Assembly: GCF_018141445.1 (NCBI RefSeq)
Contig: NZ_CP058649.1
Coordinates: 2,127,001 to 2,191,000 of the forward strand
DNA from: Vallitalea pronyensis
Lineage (GTDB): Bacteria; Bacillota; Clostridia; Lachnospirales; Vallitaleaceae
Direction of reading: 5' to 3'
DNA: 64,000 nt
This document shows positions 18,851 through 27,579 of the stretch, piece by piece. Each line of letters begins with the position of its first letter. Positions within the stretch are counted from its first letter, which is position 1. A model generated the notes under the pieces. That model worked only from the letters and a program-made list of their open reading frames with translations. It was not told the DNA's origin and searched no databases. Position numbers and translations under genes: made by a program.

Positions 18851-21214
18851 ATGGGAAATAGCCTCTTAAACATATCCAAAGAAATAAAACATATAATTAA
18901 TAAAAAAGGGTTAGAAGCATTGAAGAATATAACGTTAAGCTGTTGTATCATTGCATATAATGAAGAAAAAAATATAAATCAATGCCTAGACAGCATTAAA
19001 AATTATGTAGATGACATTATTCTAGTGGATACAGGTTCAACTGATAATACTAAAAACATTGCTAAGCATTATAATGCAAGTGTATATGATGTAAAATGGG
19101 AGCAAAATTTTAGTACAGCTAGAAATAGCAGCATTGAGCATTCATCCAGTGATTGGATTTTGGTCATGGACTGTGATGAATACCTTGATAGTGATAGTGT
19201 TACATTATTACAGAAGTTAGTATGCGATGAAACGGTAGAAGCATATTATGTAAAAATCATAAATCACCTAGAAAATGGACGGACGCAAACAGCCTATAAT
19301 TTACGCTTGTTTCGTAACAACAAAGGCTATCATTATAAAGGCAGAATTCACGAAGATATTTCAGATTCCATTATAAGATTAAGTGGTAAAGATTGTATGA
19401 AATATTCGGAGATTACACTATATCACCATGGATATTCATCCGAAATAACGGATATACAAGCAAAAATAAATCGTAATATGGCCATATTAAATACCTATGA
19501 AGATCATGAAAAAAATGGATTTTATTACTATAATATAGCCTCAGAATATTTCAGAAAACAGGATAAAAAAACGGCACTTCACTTATTTCAAAAATCCATT
19601 AAGAAGACACCTATTGACTCAGGCTATTGCCCAATGCTTGTTAAAAAATTAATCATCACCTTACTTGAATTGATGCAGTATAAAGATGCTTTACAACAGA
19701 TTAAATACTATCAACATGTATTTAAAGGGTTTAATGACCTCTATTTTTTAGAAGCTAATTGCCATATTCAGTGTGGACGATATTCACAAGCTAGTATAAG
19801 CTTAGATAAATACATAGCTAATGATGGGATGGGGGCTTATTATCCAACGCAAACCTTTGTAAAGCCAAAGGAATTACCTCAATTCATTAAACAGGTGAAG
19901 GATAGAACAATTAAGAGAAGTTCTGTCACATTAAGTATATGCATAATCGTAAAAGATGACTATCACCTGCTCATGAAGAGCATATTGAGTGCCAATGAAA
20001 TAGCAGATGAAATCATTGTTCTTGATACAAAATCCCAGGATAAGTCCGATGTATTAGCTAATCAATATGGTGCCATTGTTCACACTTATGATTGGTCCAA
20101 TGATTATGCTGAAGCTAAAAATAATGCTCTAAAACATGCAACAGGTGATTGGGTCCTCTTTATAGACTCAGATGAAATACTGACCCAACAAAGTCAAAAA
20201 AAATTAATGGCATTATTAGAGCATCCACAGGCTGATGCCTATTATCTAAACATTATTACCTTCCTTGATCAGCAGATGACATATAACAATAGTTTATCCC
20301 TTTATCGCTGCCGGCTGTTTAAAAACAAGACCTATAGATTCCGAGGATGTATCAATGAAAGTATAGTAGAGTCTATTTATGAGTCAGGTGGTTTGATTGA
20401 TTATGCTAGGATTGAAATATTACATGTTCATTATTTACGAAACATGGATCAGTTACATGAAAAAAGACAAATGAAATGGGATGTTATTGAGCATAAGATA
20501 GATCAAGAAGTCTTACAGTTGGAGGCTAAATTAAAAGAAGAATTTTTCAGCATGAATTTTGAGGCTGTTATTGACTATAGTGAACAGTATTTCCCATTAA
20601 TCAATAAGGTATCTTCAGATACATCGTTATTTTATACCATCGCTCTATACCAGCAAAAGCAATATGAGAAAGCCATTCATAAGTTAAGACAATTCAGGGT
20701 CCACTATCCTGATTATACGGACTTAATTTACTTAGAGGCGTTATGTCACTATGGTCTTCATGATGTAAAAAACACAGAAATTCTTTTGAAAAAATGTATA
20801 GAGGATGGAGAAGCTTCTTGGAAAAAGTATACCATCTCAATTGGCAGCGGCAGCTTCAAAGCTATTCAATCTTTAATGGTACTTTATAAGAGTCAAAATA
20901 GATGGGATGAAGTCATTGAACTGTCAATGGAACTGGCCAAAATTGAATACACCAAACAGAAAACGTTAATAGAAATCATGGAATACTATCAAAAAGAAGA
21001 AAATATACCCCGTATGTTAGATCTTTTGTTCCACCACAAGCTGTACCAAGTAGAAAATTTACTCGTATTGTTTAAATGGTTAATCAACAAAGACATGCAC
21101 AAGGATGTAACAACCCTGGTTAAGGATGTTTATACCAGAATGAAAAACAATAAAGATTTTATAACACAATTCTCAACGGCGTCCAATCACATATTGAAAA
21201 ATAGAAACACATAG
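18851..21214 (+). CDS. Double-GT2 glycosyltransferase with TPR-like segments
   Basis: Protein of 787 residues. A first GT2 domain (about 28-210) has LSCCIIAYNEEKNINQCL, DDIILVDTGSTDNT and the metal site VMDCDEYL near residue 104. A helical TPR-like linker follows (about 215-340). A second GT2 domain (about 358-540) has LSICIIVKDDYHLLMKSI, DEIIVLDTKSQDKS and LFIDSDEIL near 436. A second helical repeat region (about 560-787, for example QQKQYEKAIHKLRQF) ends the protein. Both GT2 cores keep their acidic motifs, so both may be active. The gene starts only 32 bp after the giant repeat gene, with AAGAGG as ribosome site, so the two are probably co-transcribed. This is the strongest context link between glycosylation and the repeat protein. 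The acceptor is inferred. Confidence 0.86.
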   Translation: MGNSLLNISKEIKHIINKKGLEALKNITLSCCIIAYNEEKNINQCLDSIKNYVDDIILVDTGSTDNTKNIAKHYNASVYDVKWEQNFSTARNSSIEHSSSDWILVMDCDEYLDSDSVTLLQKLVCDETVEAYYVKIINHLENGRTQTAYNLRLFRNNKGYHYKGRIHEDISDSIIRLSGKDCMKYSEITLYHHGYSSEITDIQAKINRNMAILNTYEDHEKNGFYYYNIASEYFRKQDKKTALHLFQKSIKKTPIDSGYCPMLVKKLIITLLELMQYKDALQQIKYYQHVFKGFNDLYFLEANCHIQCGRYSQASISLDKYIANDGMGAYYPTQTFVKPKELPQFIKQVKDRTIKRSSVTLSICIIVKDDYHLLMKSILSANEIADEIIVLDTKSQDKSDVLANQYGAIVHTYDWSNDYAEAKNNALKHATGDWVLFIDSDEILTQQSQKKLMALLEHPQADAYYLNIITFLDQQMTYNNSLSLYRCRLFKNKTYRFRGCINESIVESIYESGGLIDYARIEILHVHYLRNMDQLHEKRQMKWDVIEHKIDQEVLQLEAKLKEEFFSMNFEAVIDYSEQYFPLINKVSSDTSLFYTIALYQQKQYEKAIHKLRQFRVHYPDYTDLIYLEALCHYGLHDVKNTEILLKKCIEDGEASWKKYTISIGSGSFKAIQSLMVLYKSQNRWDEVIELSMELAKIEYTKQKTLIEIMEYYQKEENIPRMLDLLFHHKLYQVENLLVLFKWLINKDMHKDVTTLVKDVYTRMKNNKDFITQFSTASNHILKNRNT

Positions 21215-21789
21215 GCATCCATCTTTCAGAGTCTAAGCTCTAGTTAAGAAGAAAGTAAGAAATAGGAAACATGAAGCTCTTTAACAGTATTAATACGTGA
21301 TATATGAAAAAAGGAAGAAAATTAGGTCATTTTGACATCATGATAATAGCATCCCTTTTAATAGGTAATTAAGAAAAAAACATTATAAATGTAATAATTA
21401 CATTTACAGCACATGGGTTTAATTGGTATAATCTATAATAGAGGCATTTAATGTTATATTTAGCATCTGATTGCACTGTATCTCTATGTCATTATTTTGA
21501 GGTCATATGAACCATCTAAAAAATGTTTAAATTGCTGATTAGGCAATTTTGACATACATTTAAATAAGATTGTAGAGGGAAGTGAGCAATCACTAAAAAG
21601 TTTAATTGAATTTTTGCAAGATAGTAGGTATGAATAAAGAGAGAAAAATATACCTGTATGTAAAGGGCTAGTCTTGCCAGAACGTGTATGAAATGTATTG
21701 ATGTGTATATAAAAATCTTTGGGATATAGTTAGGTATGTCATAAATGAAGCTAGAGACACACTAAATTAGACAATAACAGGAGAATATC
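21215..21789 (+). other. Intergenic region of 575 bp
   Basis: AT-rich, with no convincing reading frame and no strong terminator. It holds one good promoter (listed separately) and a small hairpin near 21529-21550 (AAATTGC...GCAATTT). A c-di-GMP riboswitch was looked for because of the downstream GGDEF-EAL gene, and no recognisable core was found. Confidence 0.6.
21403..21432 (+). promoter_or_regulatory. Sigma-A promoter upstream of the GGDEF-EAL gene
   Basis: TTTACA (21403-21408), an 18-bp spacer and TATAAT (21427-21432) preceded by TGG, an extended -10. This leaves a leader of about 350 bases before the ATG at 21790. Confidence 0.6.
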
Positions 21790-24330
21790 ATGAGAAGATT
21801 GTTTATGCACAGGTGGAAATTGTATTATTTTGTGATGCTTATAATTGTATTATGGTATATACTCACATCATCAAATGTTGTGATGGCTAGTGGTTATAAA
21901 ATGAATAGGGTGTTGTTTATTAGTTCTTATTCACCGAGTTTCCAAACATTTTTTAGACAGGTAGATGGCATCCGGTCCGAATTAGACAATATGCATATCA
22001 TGTTAGATATTGAATTTATGAATTCTGAACGTTTTTTTACCGAAGAAAGTATAGCTAACTTTTATGAAAATCTATCTTATAAGATAAAAAAATTACTGCC
22101 TTATGATGTGATTATAGTAGCCGATGATAATGCTTTAAAATTCATACTTACATATAAAGAAAAACTATTTCCAGAGACGCCTATTGTATTCATGGGAATT
22201 AATGATTTGGACAATGCTGAACGAGCCAGTCAGGACCCAAATATAACAGGTGTTGTAGAAACGGTGTCAATGGAGGACACCATCGCTATTGCTAGGAAGT
22301 TAAGGCCTAAAGCTGTCAATGTTGTAGCACTTATTGATAATACGTCTACAGGTGCAAGTGACAGAAAAACGTATGGTAGGCTAGCACCAGAATTTCCTGA
22401 CCTTAATTTTGAGACATTATCTTTAGGAGATTTAACCTATGAACAGTTTAAGAAGCAACTGGGTTTGTTAAATGAAGAAGATATTGTACTATTATTATCC
22501 GTTTATCATGATAAAACCAATAGACGGATTTCCTTTCAAGAAAGTGTTAATCTTATATTAAATCACTGTGATCAACCTGTCTTTCACCCATATCATTATG
22601 GCATTAAAGAGGGGCTTATTGGTGGACGTGTTGTATCCCACTATGAACAGGGAAAACAAGCCGGAATGATAGCAAAAGATATTTTGAATGGTATGGATAT
22701 TGCTTTCATAAATCCCATCAATGAGACTTTGAATCCTTATGTATTCAATTATAAAACCATGCAAAAACATCAGATTAGTACCAAATGGTTACCGAAGAAT
22801 AGTATGCTTATACATGCAGATGAATCCATATTCCAAAAGTATGGTGCGTATATTGGTATTGTTATACTTATTATTGTGATTCAGTTGATGATTATAATAG
22901 CTCTCATAAAAAACATCTATAAAAGAAAATTAGCTGAACAACGATTAAAAGAAAAACAGACACAATGTGTTGTAGCGAATAATGATTTAACATTAGCCAA
23001 TGAAGAATTAAGTGCTACCTTTGAAGAAATAGAAATTAAAAGCAGACAAATTAACGAATTGGTTTATGAAGATAGACTTACAGGTCTAAAAAATCGATAC
23101 GCCATGACCAAAACCATTGATAGGATCATTGCGACAAGTGCAGCATGTAAGATGGCGATTATGTTCTTGGATATTGATGATTTTAAGTATATTAATGATA
23201 CATTAGGTCATGATATGGGGGACTATGTCATTAAAATAATCGGTAAAAAATTAAAACTACTGACGAAAGATCATATACATATTGGACGTTTTGGTGGTGA
23301 TGAGTTTTTAGTGATGATACATGACTATTCATCTATGGATGACATCAACGATTTAATTGAAGCCATCCATCACGTGTTTGATTCTGAAATTAAAATAAAT
23401 CACCACAAGTTATACATCACCGTCAGTATGGGTGTTGTCCTATACCCCACCCATGGCTTACAACGGGGTGAATTGATAAAAAAAGCAGATATGGCCCTTT
23501 ATCAAGCAAAAGGATCAGGGAAGAATACTCATGTCTTGTACGATGAAAGCATGAACCAAGAGTTAGAAGAGAAATTAATATTACAAGGTGCGATTAAACA
23601 AGCTGTTCTCAATGAAGAGTTTACAGTATACTATCAACCTTATGTAGAAGCCAATAGCCATGAAATTATAGGGTTTGAAGCACTCATTCGTTGGTTCAGT
23701 GAGGAGCATGGGACAGTGTCACCATACAAGTTAATAACCCTTGCTGAAGAAATGGGACTTATTGTTGAGATTGGTCAGTGGGTGTTAAAAGAAGCTTGTC
23801 AGTTTGCTAAGGAAATTAATCGTGAGCGGGATGTACCTCTTTCCGTATCTGTTAATGTATCACCTGTTCAATTAAAATACCATGGTTTTTATGAACAAGT
23901 CGTACAAACCTTGCAAGAAGTAGGTATTCCATCCGAGTATCTTTGTTTAGAAATGACAGAGACGGTATTACTGGAATCTTTGGAGTCCAGTGTAGACAGT
24001 ATTCAAAAACTAAGAGACTATGGTATCCATATTGCCCTAGATGATTTTGGTTCCGGTTATTCCTCCTTGCAATATCTCAAAGAACTGCCTGTTAATGTGA
24101 TGAAAATAGATCGTTCTTTTATTAGTCATGTGGCTCAGAGTGAGTACGATCAGTTTTTTATTCAAGCCATGATCATGATTGCACATAAAAAAGGTTTAAC
24201 AGTTGTGGCAGAGGGCATTGAAACAAAAGATCAATTAGAGGTGCTTACAGCTATTGGGTGTGACCTGATACAGGGTTACTATTTTAGCAAACCCCGGTCA
24301 AAAAAAGATGCCATGACCATGTCCATATAG
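21790..24330 (+). CDS. Membrane c-di-GMP enzyme: ABC-substrate-binding-like sensor, GGDEF and EAL
   Basis: Protein of 846 residues, with synthesis and breakdown modules for c-di-GMP on one chain. An N-terminal membrane/signal segment (about 12-35) is followed by an extracellular domain (about 40-335) of the ABC substrate-binding type (NRVLFISSYSPSF, PIVFMGINDLDNAERA). A second membrane helix lies at about 355-377, then a coiled linker. The GGDEF domain carries an intact RFGGDEF near residue 499. The EAL domain carries FEALIRW near 626, EMTETVLLES, ALDDFGSGYSSL, KIDRSF and VAEGIE. Both catalytic signatures look complete. The product-inhibition RxxD just before GGDEF is not in its usual place. 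The sensor probably reads a small ligand outside the cell. Monocistronic, with the ribosome site AGGAGAATATC. Confidence 0.9.
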   Translation: MRRLFMHRWKLYYFVMLIIVLWYILTSSNVVMASGYKMNRVLFISSYSPSFQTFFRQVDGIRSELDNMHIMLDIEFMNSERFFTEESIANFYENLSYKIKKLLPYDVIIVADDNALKFILTYKEKLFPETPIVFMGINDLDNAERASQDPNITGVVETVSMEDTIAIARKLRPKAVNVVALIDNTSTGASDRKTYGRLAPEFPDLNFETLSLGDLTYEQFKKQLGLLNEEDIVLLLSVYHDKTNRRISFQESVNLILNHCDQPVFHPYHYGIKEGLIGGRVVSHYEQGKQAGMIAKDILNGMDIAFINPINETLNPYVFNYKTMQKHQISTKWLPKNSMLIHADESIFQKYGAYIGIVILIIVIQLMIIIALIKNIYKRKLAEQRLKEKQTQCVVANNDLTLANEELSATFEEIEIKSRQINELVYEDRLTGLKNRYAMTKTIDRIIATSAACKMAIMFLDIDDFKYINDTLGHDMGDYVIKIIGKKLKLLTKDHIHIGRFGGDEFLVMIHDYSSMDDINDLIEAIHHVFDSEIKINHHKLYITVSMGVVLYPTHGLQRGELIKKADMALYQAKGSGKNTHVLYDESMNQELEEKLILQGAIKQAVLNEEFTVYYQPYVEANSHEIIGFEALIRWFSEEHGTVSPYKLITLAEEMGLIVEIGQWVLKEACQFAKEINRERDVPLSVSVNVSPVQLKYHGFYEQVVQTLQEVGIPSEYLCLEMTETVLLESLESSVDSIQKLRDYGIHIALDDFGSGYSSLQYLKELPVNVMKIDRSFISHVAQSEYDQFFIQAMIMIAHKKGLTVVAEGIETKDQLEVLTAIGCDLIQGYYFSKPRSKKDAMTMSI

Positions 24331-24444
24331 CATGATAAAGACAATCACCATGAAGCCAAAATGGGTCTATTGCTGTCATTGGCTGATACAAAATAGTGCT
24401 TGACATATAAAAATAACCTATGATAAGATGAAAATAGATTATAT

Positions 24445-24498
24445 GGTGTGTTACTGTAATAGGCAGGCATAAACCTTGTTATTGGTTTATGCCTTTTT
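24445..24498 (+). promoter_or_regulatory. RAT antiterminator site overlapping a terminator, upstream of HPr/EI/glcT
   Basis: Bases 24445-24475 match the BglG/GlcT-family RNA antiterminator (core GTGTTACTG...AGGCAGGCATAAACC). They overlap the 5' arm of a perfect 10-bp terminator stem (GGCATAAACC 24466-24475 with GGTTTATGCC 24484-24493) followed by five or more T. RAT folding and terminator folding exclude each other, which is the classic switch. A second copy lies at 27431. Confidence 0.85.
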
Positions 24499-24569
24499 AT
24501 ATGCCAATAACATGGAAATGTAGTATATTTTAAACCAATTATTAAAAAAATATAGTAGAGGTGGTATAT

Positions 24570-24833
24570 ATGAAAATCGCTAAGGTTACAGTAAAAGCAG
24601 AAACAGGATTACATGCAAGGCCTGTTATCGTATTTGTTAATAAAGCAAAAGAATTTGATTGTGATGTAGCTGTAGAGAAGGATGGCAAATCCGCGGATGC
24701 TAAAAAATTTCTGTCTGTATTGAGTTTAGGTGTAGTCATGAACGACGAAATTACATTAAAGACGGAAGGCGAAGATGAGGAAAAAGCCATCACCCAATTA
24801 AAAAGACTGGTTGAGGATAATTTTCATGTTTAA
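24570..24833 (+). CDS. HPr-like PTS phosphocarrier, Ser46 replaced by Lys
   Basis: Small PTS phosphocarrier of 87 residues that passes phosphate from Enzyme I to EIIA. The active-site motif GLHARP places the phosphorylated His at residue 15. At the position of the regulatory Ser46 the sequence reads AKKF instead of the usual KS-I/M, so HPr-kinase phosphorylation and CcpA signalling are probably absent. This looks like a dedicated PTS carrier. ATG at 24570 is preferred over the in-frame GTG at 24561 because GAGGTGG lies at proper spacing. It overlaps the start of the Enzyme I gene by 8 bases and sits behind a GlcT-type antitermination switch. Confidence 0.88.
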   Translation: MKIAKVTVKAETGLHARPVIVFVNKAKEFDCDVAVEKDGKSADAKKFLSVLSLGVVMNDEITLKTEGEDEEKAITQLKRLVEDNFHV

Positions 24834-26538
24834 ATTAAGTCATTACAACATATTAAAAGGGCAAAAAGCATCAGATGGCATTGGTATAGGTACTGTATGT
24901 GTCTATGAGGATGAAAAGGTAAGAATTCCTGAAGACCCTATTTTATCCATCGAAGATGGATTAAGTCAGTTCCAATCAGGCCATCGACAAGCCATTGAAG
25001 AAATTGATGCCATATACAGAAAGGCAAAAGCCACTTTGTCAGATGAAGAGTCTGAGATTTTTGGTGCTCATAAGATGATGGTGGAAGATGTGGAATATAT
25101 AGAAGCCATTGAAAAGAGAATTAAAGAGCATATGCATCCTGCTAAGGCAGTAGAAGAAGTGAAGGCGTATTTTGTGAACATGTTCCAAGGGTTGGATAAT
25201 GCTTATTTTAGAGAGCGGGCGTTAGATGTAGCAGACGTATCCAATAGGCTCATTCGTATCCTTTTAGGGTTAAAAGAAAAAGATATATCCCATTTACCCA
25301 ATGAAACCATAATCGTTGCAAAAGACCTTACCCCATCGGATACCATGCGTATGGAAAAAGAAAAGGTTATTGGTTTCATCATTGAACGAGGCGGATTGAC
25401 GTCTCATACGGCCATTATCGCTCGAACATTAGGCATACCAGCCATTATGGGTGTTCAGGATGCAACGCATCATATGGAAGACGGTCAGACCATTATTATA
25501 GATGGACAGGATGGATGGGTTATTTTGAATCCAGATGAAGCAGCTAAGGAACACTATCATCTGTTGATGAAGACCATTGAAGAAGAAGAAAGTATGCTTC
25601 GGGCCTATGTTGGGAAGAAGGCAAAAACCCTTAACCATATGACATGTTCCTTGCATGCCAATATTGGATCTGTAGAAGATGTAGCCGTTGCATTATATTA
25701 TGATGCTGAAGGGATTGGGCTTTTTAGAACGGAACTGTTATATATGGGCAAAGAGCAAGCGCCCAGCGAAGAAGAGCAATTCATCATCTATAAAGAAGTA
25801 GCAGAGCAGATGAAAGGTAAAGAAGTTACCATAAGAACATTGGATGTAGGTGGTGACAAACAGATTGCATACCTTAATATCCAACAGGAAGAAAATCCTT
25901 TTCTTGGTTATCGAGCCATTCGATACTGTTTAGACCATCAAGAACTGTTTAAGACCCAGTTAAGAGCGCTTATACGTGCTAGTGCCTACGGGAATATACA
26001 GATTATGTTTCCAATGATTACAGCCTATGAAGAGCTGATAGAGGCCAAAGCAATGCTTCAAGAAATAAAGGAAGAATTAGACAGAGCAGGCATTGCCTAT
26101 AATCATCATATGAAAGTCGGTATGATGATAGAAACACCAGCGTCTGTTATACTGGCAGATCAATTTGCTAAGGAAGTGGATTTCTTCAGTATTGGCAGCA
26201 ATGATTTAATTCAATATACCATGGTTGCAGATCGGATGAATACACAGGTACAAAAGCTCTATTCACCCTACTATCCAGCCATTATAAGGGCTATTCATCA
26301 AGTTGCAAAAGCAGCAATAGCCAATCATATACCTGTGAGTATATGTGGGGAAATAGCCAGTGACCATAAACTAACCAATGTATGGTTAAACATGGGCATT
26401 CATAAGCTTAGCGTCATACCATCAGGGCTATTAAAGCTAAAACATCACATATGCCATATGCATACAGATAATTTGCATATGGATCAGTTATTACAAGCTA
26501 ATACCCGTGAAGAAATCATCAATCTGTTAGATAAGTAG
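24826..26538 (+). CDS. ptsI: PTS Enzyme I (phosphoenolpyruvate-protein phosphotransferase)
   Basis: Soluble enzyme of about 570 residues, the normal family length. It takes phosphate from phosphoenolpyruvate onto a His and hands it to HPr. The phosphohistidine motif GGLTSHTAIIAR is present (His about 192). The C-terminal PEP-binding TIM barrel has EGIGLFRTELLYM, RTLDVGGDK, PMITAYEE and the catalytic-loop Cys in SICGEIASD near residue 504. ATG at 24826 overlaps the HPr stop and is preceded by GAGGA. The in-frame TTG at 24811 is less likely. Co-transcribed with HPr and glcT and switched by the RAT at 24445. Confidence 0.94.
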   Translation: MFKLSHYNILKGQKASDGIGIGTVCVYEDEKVRIPEDPILSIEDGLSQFQSGHRQAIEEIDAIYRKAKATLSDEESEIFGAHKMMVEDVEYIEAIEKRIKEHMHPAKAVEEVKAYFVNMFQGLDNAYFRERALDVADVSNRLIRILLGLKEKDISHLPNETIIVAKDLTPSDTMRMEKEKVIGFIIERGGLTSHTAIIARTLGIPAIMGVQDATHHMEDGQTIIIDGQDGWVILNPDEAAKEHYHLLMKTIEEEESMLRAYVGKKAKTLNHMTCSLHANIGSVEDVAVALYYDAEGIGLFRTELLYMGKEQAPSEEEQFIIYKEVAEQMKGKEVTIRTLDVGGDKQIAYLNIQQEENPFLGYRAIRYCLDHQELFKTQLRALIRASAYGNIQIMFPMITAYEELIEAKAMLQEIKEELDRAGIAYNHHMKVGMMIETPASVILADQFAKEVDFFSIGSNDLIQYTMVADRMNTQVQKLYSPYYPAIIRAIHQVAKAAIANHIPVSICGEIASDHKLTNVWLNMGIHKLSVIPSGLLKLKHHICHMHTDNLHMDQLLQANTREEIINLLDK

Positions 26539-26578
26539 AGAAATACCAAGGGGGTAAATACCAAGGGGAGGGATTAGG

Positions 26579-27424
26579 GTGAGTAGTCATGCATATGCTA
26601 TTCAAAAAGTGCTTAACAATAATGTGATTCTCGGTCGCCAACAGGAACAAGGCGAAGTTATTCTGATTGGTAAGGGTATTGGCTTTGGAAAAAAAACAGG
26701 TAAAGAATACATCATCGATGAACATAAAATTGAAAAAGTATTTTTACAGCATATCGACCATGAAAAAGATGATTATATGAGCATGATTCGTCATATGGAT
26801 TATCGTATCATAGCTGTTGGCGAAGAAATTATACAGATGGCCAAGAAAACGTTTCAGTCGTTGAATGCTCATATCTATGTGGCACTTACGGACCATATTG
26901 GATTTACCTTAGAACGCATTAAACAAGGAATGGTCATTCATAATCCTTTTCTCTATGAGATTAAATCACTTTACAAGGAAGAGTTTCAAGTAGGCTGTCA
27001 AGCCAAAGTGCTTATAAAAATGCGTTTAGGTGTCACAATACCAGATGATGAGGTAGGTTTCATCGCCCTTCATATCCATTCGGCAAGGCAAAATAAAAAA
27101 GTTAAAGACACGGTAAAACACACACGACTTATTCAAAAAATGGTGACTATCGTTGAACAGGATATTGGAGGCAATATTGATAGAGATAAGATTCTCTATA
27201 GCCGTTTAATCAAACATTTGAGACAATGTATGGAACGGGTGGATGCTCAAAAAAGTATTGTTAATCCCTTATTGGATGACATTAAAGTGAAATTAAAAGA
27301 GGCCTATACAATTGCCTTGAAAGTTGGCAGCGTGCTTCATGAAGAAAATGGTATCCATGTGCCAGAGGATGAATTAGCTTTTATGGCGTTGCATATTGAA
27401 AGACTCAAAGAATCCATTAATTAA
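26579..27424 (+). CDS. glcT: GlcT-type transcriptional antiterminator (BglG family)
   Basis: RNA-binding antiterminator of 281 residues. The N-terminal CAT domain (1-60, IQKVLNNNVILGRQ and LIGKGIGFGKKTG) is closest in pattern to Bacillus GlcT. It is followed by two PRD domains, with phosphorylatable His in LTDHIGFT and ALHIHSA (PRD1) and in HVPEDELAFMALHIERL (PRD2). It should bind the RAT elements at 24445 and 27431 and prevent termination when PTS sugar is available, controlling its own operon and the EII operon. The start is GTG at 26579 with GGGGAGGG just upstream. The assignment to GlcT rather than LicT/SacT rests on the CAT sequence and the glucose/GlcNAc-type EII next door. Confidence 0.9.
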   Translation: MSSHAYAIQKVLNNNVILGRQQEQGEVILIGKGIGFGKKTGKEYIIDEHKIEKVFLQHIDHEKDDYMSMIRHMDYRIIAVGEEIIQMAKKTFQSLNAHIYVALTDHIGFTLERIKQGMVIHNPFLYEIKSLYKEEFQVGCQAKVLIKMRLGVTIPDDEVGFIALHIHSARQNKKVKDTVKHTRLIQKMVTIVEQDIGGNIDRDKILYSRLIKHLRQCMERVDAQKSIVNPLLDDIKVKLKEAYTIALKVGSVLHEENGIHVPEDELAFMALHIERLKESIN

Positions 27425-27430
27425 ATAGCA

Positions 27431-27518
27431 AGATGTGTTACTGGTAAAGCAGGCATAAATCTTATTCCACGTTCAATGAAACAGTTGAGCGATTATTGAA
27501 TAGGATTTATGCCTTTTT
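27431..27518 (+). promoter_or_regulatory. RAT antiterminator site and terminator upstream of the EIICB gene
   Basis: A RAT-like sequence at 27431-27459 (core ATGTGTTACTGGTAAAGC then AGGCATAAAT) overlaps the 5' arm of a 16-bp terminator stem (27452-27467 with 27498-27513, one G-U pair) followed by T5. It nearly repeats the site at 24445, so GlcT should control both transcription units together. Confidence 0.85.
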
Positions 27519-27579
27519 ACATAATCCCTTTAAGTAAAGAGAGGGATATATGAAATCATAATAATAGGAGGCGTTTTAC

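Noticed and set aside
21215..21789. c-di-GMP riboswitch upstream of the GGDEF-EAL gene
   Set aside because: No conserved aptamer core could be found in the 575-bp leader region.
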